50,977 nucleotides of DNA from Sphingobacterium sp. UBA6711 (GCA_002454415.1 DKIT01000045.1:163323-214299), one strand, 5' to 3'; shown: positions 25,002 to 34,461, numbered from the stretch's first letter. Numbers and translations are program-made. The notes: generated from the sequence alone by a model not told the origin.

Positions 25002-26027
25002 TTATGCTTCTTTTTTTTCGAATTTATAGTTCGCCTCTTTTACATGCATATTATACTTTTCTTGCTCCTTTTTCACAGGGAAATTGTCAATAATATAGTT
25101 TTTTATGATAATGTAAATCGCGCTCAATATTGTCACTACGAAGATGGCAAACCACCACTGTATTTCTGTATCAAATTGAGAGATATAAATCACTAAACCT
25201 CCTAAAAACAATTGGGCAATAGCATACGCACTAGCAACTTTAAGTCTATTATAACCAACTTCGTTAGACAAATATTGATATAAATGAGTACGATGCCCCT
25301 CCAAAATATTTTCTCCCAAAATTAATCTGCGCAATATAGTCCAAACTGTATCAATACCATAAATGGCAAGGAAAAGAATATAAATAAAATTTCCTGTCTC
25401 CAAGATGAGTAGCCCCAAAGCAAATAAAAGAATATAGGCTATACCTATCGAACCAACGTCTCCAGCGAAACATTTTGCTGTATTTCGAAAATTGAAAAAA
25501 GCAAACACAGCGAGTCCTAACAGTGTATAAATCAGAAAATTATTTTCAATAAAATGCACATCATAATTTACAAAAAGCAATAATACACCGATTACTAGAC
25601 TATATATAGCAGTTATACCATTAATTCCGTCCATAAAGTTATACGCATTTATTACACCTACAACAATTGTGAAAGTTAATAAGAGATAATACCAAGGAAG
25701 TCCAAAAACGCCCATTTGAAAAGCCATCAAAAGAACGGCAGCAAAATGAACCAAAAGTCGCATTCGTGTACTAACTTCAGAAATATCGTCAAGAATAGAA
25801 ACAACTGACATGAGTGTCAAGCCTAATACGAACCACGGATATTGAAATCCTGATACAATAAAAAATATAATGATAGCAATATAAAAAATAATCCCCCCCC
25901 CTCTCAATGTTACACTGGTATGTGAAGAGCGCTCATTAGGTTTATCAATTATGTTATACCTATCTGCAATCTTAAAATAAATAAGCTCGGCTAGAAAAAG
26001 TGTGATAACGGTAAAAATATACTCCAT
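25002..26027 (-). CDS. WecA/WbpL-type initiating phosphoglycosyltransferase
   Basis: 341 aa polytopic membrane protein of the MraY/WecA superfamily with about ten helices. Motifs are NERSSHTSVTLRGGG at the end of helix 1, VGVINAYNFMDGINGI, KCFAGDVGSIG and LEGHRTHLYQYL (the HIHH-like loop). It transfers a HexNAc-1-phosphate or a 6-deoxy form (QuiNAc, FucNAc) to undecaprenyl phosphate, a second initiation route beside the PglC-like enzyme. The ATG at 26027 was preferred because the longer reading frame has a non-hydrophobic, cysteine-rich lead. RGGG is encoded by a run of nine G, a possible slippage site. Confidence 0.9.
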   Translation of the reverse strand: MEYIFTVITLFLAELIYFKIADRYNIIDKPNERSSHTSVTLRGGGIIFYIAIIIFFIVSGFQYPWFVLGLTLMSVVSILDDISEVSTRMRLLVHFAAVLLMAFQMGVFGLPWYYLLLTFTIVVGVINAYNFMDGINGITAIYSLVIGVLLLFVNYDVHFIENNFLIYTLLGLAVFAFFNFRNTAKCFAGDVGSIGIAYILLFALGLLILETGNFIYILFLAIYGIDTVWTILRRLILGENILEGHRTHLYQYLSNEVGYNRLKVASAYAIAQLFLGGLVIYISQFDTEIQWWFAIFVVTILSAIYIIIKNYIIDNFPVKKEQEKYNMHVKEANYKFEKKEA

Positions 26028-26349
26028 AAAATTATTCCGCAAGTCAAATAAATAGGTGCAAATATACAATAAATTGCACACATTATTTACTTTAACGTTA
26101 ATTCTATCATAAATGCTACAAGAAATTTGAATTTATTTTTTTTTTCTATCGTATAACAAACACGCAGTGTACTCTCGCAATTAAGAAACTTTATAAAGAC
26201 CATAAAATAAAACTGTTAGCAAAAAAAAAGAATTATCCTTTCATACAAATATTTGCTAAGAATGATACGTAAATTTTATTAACAAATTCATTGTTTTTCG
26301 ATTTGACTAACTCATTATAAATTGAAAATCTATTAATCGGTCGAGTACA
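26028..26349. other. AT-rich intergenic region between exonuclease and WecA-like gene
   Basis: No open frame or RNA gene is apparent. On the minus strand TATATTTG (26066-26059) matches the -7 consensus 32 bp upstream of the WecA-like ATG, so the promoter of that gene and the cupin is probably here, although no clear -33 TTTG is seen. A run of 11 T lies near 26135-26145. There is no convincing terminator for the exonuclease gene. Confidence 0.5.
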
Positions 26350-26871
26350 TTAAACCAAAGAAGGAATATTAGTATGTCTTAAATACAATTGCGCACAAGC
26401 TCGCGCATCAGATAGTGCCTCATGGTGGTTCAATTCAATACCAAGCACTTCACAACAGGCATTTAAACGCGCCGGTTTAAAACCTTTTCCCTGGTAAATT
26501 TTGAAGGTGCACTCCCATTTTTCCATCAATCCGAGACGATCATATGGTAAATTATAATAATTCATCGTCTTACGCAATACACCACGATCAAACAGCTCGT
26601 TATGCGCAACCATAATCCGATTGTTAATAAGTGGATGAATATGCGGAAAGAGCTCTTTAAAAGTAGGAGCTTGCACGGTATCCCTGGGACGAATACCATG
26701 CACACGCGTAGTCTGCCACATATACTTATTTTGAGGAGGCTGAATCAAGGAATAAAACTCTTCCACAATAATTCCTTGCTCAACAACAACGAGCCCTACA
26801 GCACATGCTGAATTCTGATCTGCAGTCGCTGTTTCAAAATCGATTGCGGTAAAACTTAATTCTGATTGCAT
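26350..26871 (-). CDS. DnaQ-like 3'-5' exonuclease (DEDDh)
   Basis: 173 aa. All five DEDDh residues can be placed: D11 and E13 in IDFET, D95 in HNELFD, H150 and D155 in HHEALSDA. It resembles stand-alone DNA polymerase III epsilon-type nucleases. A perfect AGGAGG (26884-26879) lies 7 nt upstream of the ATG, which is rare for this phylum, and TACCTTTG (26897-26890) just upstream is a -7 match. It is unrelated in function to the polysaccharide genes around it. A decayed copy lies 1.8 kb downstream, so the pair marks a recombination event. Confidence 0.9.
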   Translation of the reverse strand: MQSELSFTAIDFETATADQNSACAVGLVVVEQGIIVEEFYSLIQPPQNKYMWQTTRVHGIRPRDTVQAPTFKELFPHIHPLINNRIMVAHNELFDRGVLRKTMNYYNLPYDRLGLMEKWECTFKIYQGKGFKPARLNACCEVLGIELNHHEALSDARACAQLYLRHTNIPSLV

Positions 26872-26889
26872 AATTTAACCTCCTAAATA

Positions 26890-26897
26890 CAAAGGTA
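26890..26897 (-). promoter_or_regulatory. -7 element TACCTTTG of the exonuclease gene
   Basis: Matches TAnnTTTG, 18 bp before the ATG. The predicted transcript would begin almost at the AGGAGG ribosome site (26884-26879). No -33 TTTG at normal spacing was found. Confidence 0.45.
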
Positions 26898-26936
26898 AAA
26901 TTACAAATATTTGAAGAATTTATGCGTGAATAAATT

Positions 26937-26972
26937 GAGAGGTGTTGTCCTGAGACGAAAAAACCACCTCTC
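26937..26972 (-). terminator. Weak terminator-like hairpin after the WbpV-like gene
   Basis: GAGAGGTG (26937-26944) pairs with CACCTCTC (26965-26972) around a 20-nt loop. It lies about 95 bp beyond the stop of the epimerase/reductase gene, where the long operon should end. The T-tract is poor. Confidence 0.35.
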
Positions 26973-27066
26973 CGCAGGAAGCGATGAGCAGCAAAGCGGG
27001 CAGCGGTACATAAAATATTATCGAAAAATCAAATATGTAGTTTCTAGGGCGAATACAAACAAAAGA

Positions 27067-27990
27067 TCAACTCTTTTCGTTAAATGATTTGATTGTCAGC
27101 TTCAAGCCTTCTCGTGAACTAAGGGGTAAGTTTTTAATATTAAGCGCTTTTTTAATCTTATCATTAGAAACGACATAAGATTCTGTTAGCTTTTTTAATC
27201 GTTCGCTATTCAATGGCAATGGAATAATATCACCTATACGGACTAAACTTTTTATAAAACCAGGAAATATGGAGTATAATCTGGGAGTTTTACTTAAAGA
27301 ATTTGCAATAAGTGAAACCAAATCATTAGTCGATAAGGATGCATCGTCAGAAAAATTATAGATACCAGAAGGAATGCTTAAATCCGAGACCATACTTTCC
27401 AGCAAAAAGTTTAAGTTATCAATACTTAAGAAAGATCGCTGATTATGAAAAGCTGCGAGCGGCCATGGCAGCCCCCTTTTAACAATATTATACAGCAGAT
27501 TTAAATTACCTTTATTTCCCGGACCATGAATCATACATGGACGAATAATAAATAACCGTTTTCCTGCTGATAATGGTTGAGCTAAAAGATATTGCTCTGC
27601 CTCTAATTTGGACTTCCCATAAGGAGTTAAAGGATTTGCGGGTACATTTTCTATAAGCGCTCCGTCAATGGTATCGGCCACTGCTTTGACAGAAGAGAAA
27701 AAAAAGAAGTCTCGAATGTCTGATTTAAGAAACTCTTCAAATAAAGAAATTGTCAAATCTCTATTCACCTTGAAATAGTCTTCTGGAGATGAAGTATTGG
27801 ATGTATCGTGCGCTTTTCCTGCCAGGTGGATGATAGCATGAGCCTTTACAGTATTAAAGTGCTCCTTCCAATTCAAATTCCGTAAAGAGATATCCGTAAC
27901 TTGGAAACCTTTATCTCTCAAATATAATGAAAGATTTTGCCCAACAAATCCGGAAGTTCCGGTCAGAAGAATATTTTTATAATACAACAT
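27067..27990 (-). CDS. NAD-dependent epimerase/reductase (WbpV-like)
   Basis: 307 aa extended SDR: LLTGTSGFVGQNL near the N-terminus, HLAGKAHD, catalytic FFSSVKAVAD and YGKSK (Tyr and Lys in place). The HLAGKAHD block and length fit the WbpV/WreV group that reduces UDP-4-keto-6-deoxy-HexNAc to UDP-QuiNAc or FucNAc. This group usually accompanies a WecA/WbpL-type transferase, as here. It is the last gene of the operon that begins at wza. The dehydratase that would make its substrate (WbpM/PglF type) is not in the window. Confidence 0.8.
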   Translation of the reverse strand: MLYYKNILLTGTSGFVGQNLSLYLRDKGFQVTDISLRNLNWKEHFNTVKAHAIIHLAGKAHDTSNTSSPEDYFKVNRDLTISLFEEFLKSDIRDFFFFSSVKAVADTIDGALIENVPANPLTPYGKSKLEAEQYLLAQPLSAGKRLFIIRPCMIHGPGNKGNLNLLYNIVKRGLPWPLAAFHNQRSFLSIDNLNFLLESMVSDLSIPSGIYNFSDDASLSTNDLVSLIANSLSKTPRLYSIFPGFIKSLVRIGDIIPLPLNSERLKKLTESYVVSNDKIKKALNIKNLPLSSREGLKLTIKSFNEKS

Positions 27991-28086
27991 TGATTCTTTT
28001 AAGCGATTAAATTAAACATATATAGTCTATCATGTACTGACTAAATGGTCACTTACACTCTAAACATATCATATACACTATATAGG

Positions 28087-29202
28087 TTATAAATCATTTA
28101 TAAAAGACGCTATTCTTTCACTTGCTTTTCCATCACCATATGGATTATGTAATGAAGTCATTTCATTATAACGATTAGAATCTATTAATAGCGAATGACA
28201 TTCTTGAATAATCAATTCTTTATTTGTACCTACTAAGATGACTGTACCTGCATCTACAGCTTCAGGACGCTCAGTGGTGTCGCGCATCACCAATACCGGT
28301 TTACCAAGACTTGGGGCTTCCTCCTGAACACCGCCTGAATCAGTGATGATCAGATAAGATCGATTCATTAGCCACACAAATGCTGGATAGGATAATGGAG
28401 CAATTAATTGGATATTATCAATAGCTGATAATATATTATAAACAGGGCCTTTAACATTTGGATTTAGATGAACGGGATAAACGATCTGAACTTCATCATG
28501 CATGCTCGCGATTTCTTTTAATGCTTCACATATATTGATAAAACCTTCTCCATGATTCTCCCTCCTATGGCCAGTAACCAAAATTATTTTTTTTGATTGA
28601 TCTACTAATGCTTTCAATGCAATTATTTCTTCACTTTGGGAGTTCTCAACAAGCTCCGTACTATAAAACAAAGCATCTATAACCGTATTTCCTGCAACTA
28701 GTATAGAATCTGCGCTTATATTCTCTTTCAATAAATTTCCTTTAGATACCTTAGTAGGGGCAAAATGGAAATCAGCAATTCGGCCTGTAACTTGTCGATT
28801 TAATTCTTCAGGAAAAGGAGAACGCTTATTATGAGTACGAAGACCAGCTTCTACATGACATACTTGAGCACCTGAGTAAAACGCCGCTATTCCTGCTGCC
28901 ATACTTGTAGTGGTATCACCATGGACATAAACAAAATCAGGACGATATTCTTCGAGGATGGGCTTAAGTCCAGTTATAATATCTGCTGTAAGCGAATATA
29001 AGTTTTGATTTGGCTTCATTAAATCCATATCGTAGTCAGGAAGGATCTCAAAAAAGGATAAAACTTGATCTAACATTTCACGATGTTGTGCTGTTACACA
29101 AACTTTAGTATCCATATTTGGATATTTTTGAAATTCTTTAACTAAAGGAGCCATCTTTATAGCCTCGGGTCGTGTCCCAAAAATAATTAGATTTTTTTTC
29201 AT
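28087..29202 (-). CDS. wecB: UDP-GlcNAc 2-epimerase (non-hydrolysing)
   Basis: 371 aa. FGTRPEAIKMAPLVKEF near the start, VHGDTTTSMAAG, CHVEAGLRT, VTGHRRENHGEG and TDSGGVQEEAP with DTTERPEAV give a complete WecB signature. It interconverts UDP-GlcNAc and UDP-ManNAc. There is no ManNAc dehydrogenase (WecC type) directly beside it, though the TviB-like enzyme at 13.7 kb belongs to the same superfamily. It lies between a GT2 gene (54-bp gap) and the WbpV-like gene (96-bp gap). Confidence 0.93.
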   Translation of the reverse strand: MKKNLIIFGTRPEAIKMAPLVKEFQKYPNMDTKVCVTAQHREMLDQVLSFFEILPDYDMDLMKPNQNLYSLTADIITGLKPILEEYRPDFVYVHGDTTTSMAAGIAAFYSGAQVCHVEAGLRTHNKRSPFPEELNRQVTGRIADFHFAPTKVSKGNLLKENISADSILVAGNTVIDALFYSTELVENSQSEEIIALKALVDQSKKIILVTGHRRENHGEGFINICEALKEIASMHDEVQIVYPVHLNPNVKGPVYNILSAIDNIQLIAPLSYPAFVWLMNRSYLIITDSGGVQEEAPSLGKPVLVMRDTTERPEAVDAGTVILVGTNKELIIQECHSLLIDSNRYNEMTSLHNPYGDGKASERIASFINDL

Positions 29203-29256
29203 GAGTAGTATTTTTGATGGTTATCAATACTAAAATTGCATAACTATATGATCGTC

Positions 29257-30072
29257 CTATTTAAACTGATTTAAAGTTTTTCTATTAACTTTATATCTTT
29301 TTTTATCTGTAAACCAGCCCCACTTATCAAAATATCTTATGTAAGATCTCACAAATATTCGGAACAAATTCGGGCTTTTGTTAGCCCCAGATTCATATCC
29401 GTGTATTACAGATACACGCGGATAATAAACGGTTCGATAACTTTCCTGCATTCTTCTTGATAGATCCCAATCTTCAAAATACATAAAAAATCGATCATCA
29501 TATAAACCGACCTTGTTCAATGATAAAATACGAATCAGTGTGAAACATCCTGATAAAATGGGAGCATCGTATATTCTGTTGGGATCAATGTGATGCAATT
29601 CATATTTTTGAACAAATGAACTATATAAACCAAATTTTTTATTTAGTATTCTTTTAAATACGGACAATGGAGAGGGAAGTAATTTTGGTAAATATTGAAT
29701 TGATCCATCACGATTTAAAATTTGAGGCATTAACATACCAATATTGGAATCCTTTTTCATAAATTCTACCATAGAAAAAGTAGCGTCCTGATGAATAGTA
29801 ACATCAGGATTTATCACAAAATGAAACTCACTACCAGCTTCTATTGCATGTTTTAAAGCAATATTATGGGCTGCGCCGAAGCCAGGGTTACTTGGTTGAT
29901 GTATATATTGAATATTTAAATGGTCACTCTCAATAATTTCTCTAATCGAATCCGTAGGAGAATTATCGACAATAAATAGAGGATTGACGTTTGATAATTC
30001 TAATTTTTGCAGTAAGTCTCTTAATTCTAAGTAAGTATGCTTAAATAATACTATTGATCCAGTTACCATCAT
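29257..30072 (-). CDS. GT2 glycosyltransferase (rhamnosyltransferase-like)
   Basis: 271 aa. The ATG at 30072 was chosen because a longer frame would overlap the previous gene by more than 80 bp, while this start follows its stop by one base. VTGSIVLFKHTYLELRDLL, FIVDNSPTDSI, NPGFGAAHNIAL, FVINPDVTI (metal-binding region) and DRFFMYFEDWDLSRR (the ED-x-D/W acid) match the WbbL/rhamnosyltransferase-like GT2 group. It is cytosolic. Donor inferred only by similarity; dTDP-rhamnose genes are not in the window. Confidence 0.88.
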   Translation of the reverse strand: MMVTGSIVLFKHTYLELRDLLQKLELSNVNPLFIVDNSPTDSIREIIESDHLNIQYIHQPSNPGFGAAHNIALKHAIEAGSEFHFVINPDVTIHQDATFSMVEFMKKDSNIGMLMPQILNRDGSIQYLPKLLPSPLSVFKRILNKKFGLYSSFVQKYELHHIDPNRIYDAPILSGCFTLIRILSLNKVGLYDDRFFMYFEDWDLSRRMQESYRTVYYPRVSVIHGYESGANKSPNLFRIFVRSYIRYFDKWGWFTDKKRYKVNRKTLNQFK

Positions 30073-30073
30073 C

Positions 30074-31177
30074 TTATTTCTGTACAATATTGAGATATTT
30101 CCTTTCCATAAACCGCTCGGTGTAATCAGAATAATGTTCCCACATTTTTTTTGCAACCATACCCTTTTCGGCTATATCTGAACTATTCACATTAAAAAAA
30201 AACTGTTCCAAATCTCTATAATTTTCTTCTATGACATACCCCATTTCGTTCTTGAGAATCTTGTCTCCTACTATTATGCCCTTTGTTGAAAGGATTGGTT
30301 TTCCTAAAAACATCGCTTCATAATATTTATTTGGTGCAGCATATATATGATTGGGGTTACTTTTACAGTACATCGCATATATAATATCAGAATTATACAT
30401 GATATTAAGTCCATGTTCATAATCAACTTTTCCAAAAAATTTCACATTTTCTCTATCAGAAATTTCATGAAATAGTGTAGTTATCTCTGCACTACCGAAT
30501 CCGGCAACAAGTAAATTAATACTTCCGCTTCTTGCTAATTTTACTAGTTCTTCTAAAAAACGTTCATCATAAAATCCCCCAACATAAGATACGATAGGAT
30601 TATCATTTGAAAATTTATATTTAACATCTGATTCTAATACTATCGTATTTTCAAAATAAGGAATATTTGGCAGAATTAAATAGGGCTTCTTAAACTTGTA
30701 AGGTATCTGATTCTTTCTTTCTATTTCACAAAGTATAATTTCATCAGCAATTTTAACGGAAATTTTTTCCATTTGGGAGAAAGCTATACGGACTAATTTT
30801 CCTTGATTAGATAAAGTATCACTAAACCAATCAAAAACATCAAAAATAACTTTGCATTTACGATTTATGATCATTTTATACATAATTGCTGGAAAAACAG
30901 CATCTAAATCGCAACCATGTATAATGTAAAATTTATTTCTGCACAAAAATTTAAAGACAAATAAAGTCCATAAAATACGGTACCAAACTGCTCTCAAGCC
31001 ACCGACATTATACCCACTCTTCTTTTTGTAAAATGTTGTATTTTTAATTTTAGGTTTTTCACCAACTCTATCCCAGCCCAAAATATGGTAAGGAATACGC
31101 TCTTTATTTAAATAAGATATATATCTATTTAATCTTGAGTCGGAAATTATTGAATTTGATCGAATAAAAAGGATCAT
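30074..31177 (-). CDS. Glycosyltransferase, GT4-like
   Basis: 367 aa from the first ATG (MILFIRSNSIISDSRLN); the reading frame extends 20 codons further only with a TTG start. GT-B features are YIIHGCDLDAVFPAIMYK, VIFDVFDWF, PIVSYVGGFYDERFLEELV, and AAPNKYYEAMFLGKPILST with the expected acidic residue (EAMFLGKP). It probably adds one sugar of the repeat unit. It lies in the AT-rich middle part of the operon between two GT2 genes. Confidence 0.82.
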   Translation of the reverse strand: MILFIRSNSIISDSRLNRYISYLNKERIPYHILGWDRVGEKPKIKNTTFYKKKSGYNVGGLRAVWYRILWTLFVFKFLCRNKFYIIHGCDLDAVFPAIMYKMIINRKCKVIFDVFDWFSDTLSNQGKLVRIAFSQMEKISVKIADEIILCEIERKNQIPYKFKKPYLILPNIPYFENTIVLESDVKYKFSNDNPIVSYVGGFYDERFLEELVKLARSGSINLLVAGFGSAEITTLFHEISDRENVKFFGKVDYEHGLNIMYNSDIIYAMYCKSNPNHIYAAPNKYYEAMFLGKPILSTKGIIVGDKILKNEMGYVIEENYRDLEQFFFNVNSSDIAEKGMVAKKMWEHYSDYTERFMERKYLNIVQK

Positions 31178-31251
31178 TAAATGTGATGATAAATTAAAAG
31201 ATATTGAATTTTTGAAATAATTAAACCAGAAAATCAATCCATATTTAACGT

Positions 31252-32253
31252 CTAATTGTTAATTTTTTTGTACAAAAAATAGAAATACTTATACAAAGAA
31301 GGCGATTTGAAGTATAGAAATAACAAAAATTTCTCTTTTATTGAAAATGGCAAAGCTAAGTAATTTTCAAATAATAATGAAGTTTCTGGAGCTTGATGAA
31401 TAAAAGTCAAAATAGTCTCAACTTTGTCTTTATTCTTAGCTCCCTTTCCGTGAAGAAATGTATTATTCAAAGTCTCTAGCACAAATACTTTACCATAAAA
31501 CAAGAGCAAATATTGTTCATAATTAGCCGATGATGAAAGCAAATGAGCCTTAACTAATGAAAATACATCATAGCGCTCTAACAATCGAGTCGAAAATACT
31601 TTTGTTATAGATCCCCCCCTTTGCCTATAGTAATACAAAACAAAATCAAGTTTTTTGATCTTCTTTGCTGCAGTGAATAATTTAATTGTTAATGTATCTT
31701 CAAACCATAGCCCGTCAGGAAAGAAAAATTCAGTCTCTTTCAATAATTGTCGAGAATATAGCTTATTACATGCAATAATAGGCGTAGACTTTACTAATGT
31801 TTGAATTACAATTTCTTCACCTGTATAAATTCCAGCGGTTAAATTATCAGGCAATTTATAAGATGTCCTTTTATTGAAATAAAGATTAACATTAAAAATT
31901 ACAATATCGAAATCTCCCTTATTCAATTCTTGATTCAATATTTCTAAAGCATCTTCGCAAATGAAATCATCACTATCTATAAACCAGATAAAATCTCCCG
32001 TAGCATATAGCAATCCGAAATTTCTTGCCATACTTAGTCCAGAATTTTTATCAGTCTTAAGTATTCTAATATAATTATAATCTAAATCGATATTTGATCG
32101 TAAGAAATTTATGGATTCATCAGTTGAGCAGTCATCGACTAATATAAGTTCGTAATTTTGATAAGTTTGACTAATAATTGAGTTAACACAAGCTACGATA
32201 TAATCTTTGACATTATAAACTGGAATAATTATAGAAATTTTATAATCTCTCAT
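31252..32253 (-). CDS. GT2 glycosyltransferase
   Basis: 333 aa GT-A enzyme: ISIIIPVYNVKDYIVACVNS at the N-terminus, LILVDDCSTDES, GLSMARNFGLLYATGDFIWF, IDSDDF (metal-binding DxD) and DGLWFEDTLT as the conserved acid region. The C-terminal part (about 230-330) is aromatic and basic and may touch the membrane. It overlaps the preceding gene by 14 bp. A G7 run encodes part of RQRGGS in the middle of the gene (31613-31619). Confidence 0.9.
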   Translation of the reverse strand: MRDYKISIIIPVYNVKDYIVACVNSIISQTYQNYELILVDDCSTDESINFLRSNIDLDYNYIRILKTDKNSGLSMARNFGLLYATGDFIWFIDSDDFICEDALEILNQELNKGDFDIVIFNVNLYFNKRTSYKLPDNLTAGIYTGEEIVIQTLVKSTPIIACNKLYSRQLLKETEFFFPDGLWFEDTLTIKLFTAAKKIKKLDFVLYYYRQRGGSITKVFSTRLLERYDVFSLVKAHLLSSSANYEQYLLLFYGKVFVLETLNNTFLHGKGAKNKDKVETILTFIHQAPETSLLFENYLALPFSIKEKFLLFLYFKSPSLYKYFYFLYKKINN

Positions 32254-33403
32254 GACGCTCTACTATAAATTGCTGAATGTCAGCAATATTCTTTTTAAAA
32301 ATAAATTTCTCCTTATTTTCCGACAGCTTGCTTTGATATCTTATTCGTAGCAATTCATCCTTCATAAAACATTCGATTACCTGCGCTAAAGATTCTGCAT
32401 TAATGTCACAAAGTAATCCAAATTCTCCATTATTTAAAAGTTCTCTAGGTCCTGTAATATTTGTTGAGACAATAGGCTTACTCAGAATCATCGCTTCGCA
32501 AATGACAAGTGGCAAACCCTCGTAATCTGAGCTCATTACAAAAATATCTGATGCTTGAACCCACGCTGGAACATTGGATTGAAAACCTCGCAGTAAACAA
32601 TCATTTTCTAGAGATTTAGACTTTATTCTTTCAATAAGATCTCCTTCCAAATCTCCTTCTCCTACTATATTCAAAGTAAAAGAATAGCCTTTACTTTTCA
32701 ATATACTCATTGCATCTATCAATCGATCGAATCGCTTCTGATATTGAAGTCTTCCTACAGCAATTAACTTCAATTTATCAGTAGAATCCTTCATTATCGA
32801 TGGTAGAGATGCTGAATTCTTGGATTGGCTAAGAACCTCTTCCCAATCGATTGGATTGTAAAGAACATGAGTATGTTCATTATTATGAATAGTTTCCATA
32901 AATCCACTCCTTGCATCATTTGATACAAAAACTACTTCATCATAGCTCTTAAAAGAAGCATACAGCTTTTTTAAAAAGGGTATTGGTTTATGCTTCCTAA
33001 AATCAATATGGACCCAACTTAGAAATGTCTTACTTTTTGATCGATTAGTTGATGTATTCTGAAAAAATATGGTATTGTATCCTTCACAAAAAGAAATGAT
33101 TATATCATGATCCTTTTTTAATCGTTGGGATTTTTTAAGTAAAAACGGAAAAATCGAGTACATTGCTAAAGACAAAAATCGGATCAATTTCGATATAATG
33201 CCAAATGGGGTATTTACATTAAATAAACTAGCATAATGCACGTCATTCGGTAAAAAATCCAAATAATATCCTTGATTAAAAACTGTGCAAACCGAAATTT
33301 TAAACTTACTTCTATCTAGATTTTTGATAACATTAATAAGAACCTTCTCTGCTCCACCTGCATTCAAAGAATCTATGGAAAATAAAACTTTGATTTTTTT
33401 CAT
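32240..33403 (-). CDS. GT4 family glycosyltransferase
   Basis: 387 aa. FSIDSLNAGGAEKVLINVI is the typical GT4 start (GGAE motif). FLSWVHIDFR, LIAVGRLQYQKRFDRLIDA and MSSDYEGLPLVICEAMILSK show the acceptor loop, donor domain and the E-x7-E pair (EGLPLVICE). Well conserved and probably active. The ATG overlaps the stop of the polymerase gene (ATGA). Confidence 0.92.
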   Translation of the reverse strand: MKKIKVLFSIDSLNAGGAEKVLINVIKNLDRSKFKISVCTVFNQGYYLDFLPNDVHYASLFNVNTPFGIISKLIRFLSLAMYSIFPFLLKKSQRLKKDHDIIISFCEGYNTIFFQNTSTNRSKSKTFLSWVHIDFRKHKPIPFLKKLYASFKSYDEVVFVSNDARSGFMETIHNNEHTHVLYNPIDWEEVLSQSKNSASLPSIMKDSTDKLKLIAVGRLQYQKRFDRLIDAMSILKSKGYSFTLNIVGEGDLEGDLIERIKSKSLENDCLLRGFQSNVPAWVQASDIFVMSSDYEGLPLVICEAMILSKPIVSTNITGPRELLNNGEFGLLCDINAESLAQVIECFMKDELLRIRYQSKLSENKEKFIFKKNIADIQQFIVERHERL

Positions 33404-34461
33404 TTAAAAAAAATGCTTTTATACGGAATTAAATTTGAATCTGCTGCGACCATTTGTTGAAATAATGTATAAAAATTAATTAAAACAAAGAATAAATAAA
33501 CAGCAATTCTACTATAAGAAAACCTGAGCGTTGATAAGCTATATGATATTAGCATAAAATCTAACACTAGAAAATAGGAACTCAACCTACTTGCAAATGT
33601 ACCATTAAAATTAAATAAGAAAAGAAGAATCCCACCGAAGAAATATAGATTTACATATTTCCTATATTTCTCATCTTTGACGCTTTCAATAGCGTTTAAA
33701 CCCAAAATCAAACAACAAAAACGAACTAGCATACCTAACGAAATTCCTAAACCGGCGCCATCGCTTTCCAAATAACCCAGTATTTTAGATGAAATACTAG
33801 CCGGTAATACGATTCCTATTATCGGTTGAAGAGCTGTCCCCGACATCAATAATCCGAAACCTAATGATACTAGCCATATTAGAATCATTTTTCTTTTTGA
33901 AAGTTGAAATTGTATAATAAAGGGCGCTAACAAACAAATTGCTGCTGAAAAATGGAATCCGATTGCAACTAAATTGATAAGATAAAATGAGATCAGTCGA
34001 TTATTTACTAGATGATAAAAACCGATTAATACAAACCCAACGGCAATACCCTGTCTTATTTGACCAAAATCTGCAGTTAAATATAAGTTGCAAAAGTAAA
34101 ATAATAAACCAACAAACCAATAATCTACCGTTTTAAAAATAAACCAAAACTTACTTGAAACAGCTATAAATGCAACAAAAATTAATAAGCTCTGATAATA
34201 CCCCCCTAAATTATCTCGAATAAAAACAATAATGAATACAAATAATGGTTCCAAAAAACCAATTAAATTATAGTCTACTTCGTTAAAAAATATTTCATAA
34301 GAATCATAATCTGGTCCTGTTTCAAATCGGAATGCTGCTAACGAAAAAAAAACTAGAAACAGACTGATGAATGGTAAGATCAATAAGGATTTATCTTTAT
34401 TAATCAAATTAATAAATCCTAATAATGTCAGAACAAGAAACAAGACAATATATAATATCAT
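33400..34461 (-). CDS. wzy: EpsG-like polysaccharide polymerase (second Wzy)
   Basis: 353 aa with about ten membrane helices. AAFRFETGPDYDSYEIFFNE (about 44-63) is the EpsG-family signature, in which a G-x-D-Y-x-x-Y loop follows helix 2. FGQIRQGIAVGFVLIGFY matches the second conserved Arg-containing segment. It should polymerise the repeat units flipped by the Wzx encoded nearby. It overlaps its upstream neighbour by 4 bp (ATGA). Confidence 0.85.
   Translation of the reverse strand: MILYIVLFLVLTLLGFINLINKDKSLLILPFISLFLVFFSLAAFRFETGPDYDSYEIFFNEVDYNLIGFLEPLFVFIIVFIRDNLGGYYQSLLIFVAFIAVSSKFWFIFKTVDYWFVGLLFYFCNLYLTADFGQIRQGIAVGFVLIGFYHLVNNRLISFYLINLVAIGFHFSAAICLLAPFIIQFQLSKRKMILIWLVSLGFGLLMSGTALQPIIGIVLPASISSKILGYLESDGAGLGISLGMLVRFCCLILGLNAIESVKDEKYRKYVNLYFFGGILLFLFNFNGTFASRLSSYFLVLDFMLISYSLSTLRFSYSRIAVYLFFVLINFYTLFQQMVAADSNLIPYKSIFFK

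Noticed and set aside
30073..30156. Longer N-terminus for the GT2 protein at 29257-30072
   Set aside because: It would overlap the preceding glycosyltransferase gene by more than 80 bp, and the GT2 domain begins right after the ATG at 30072.
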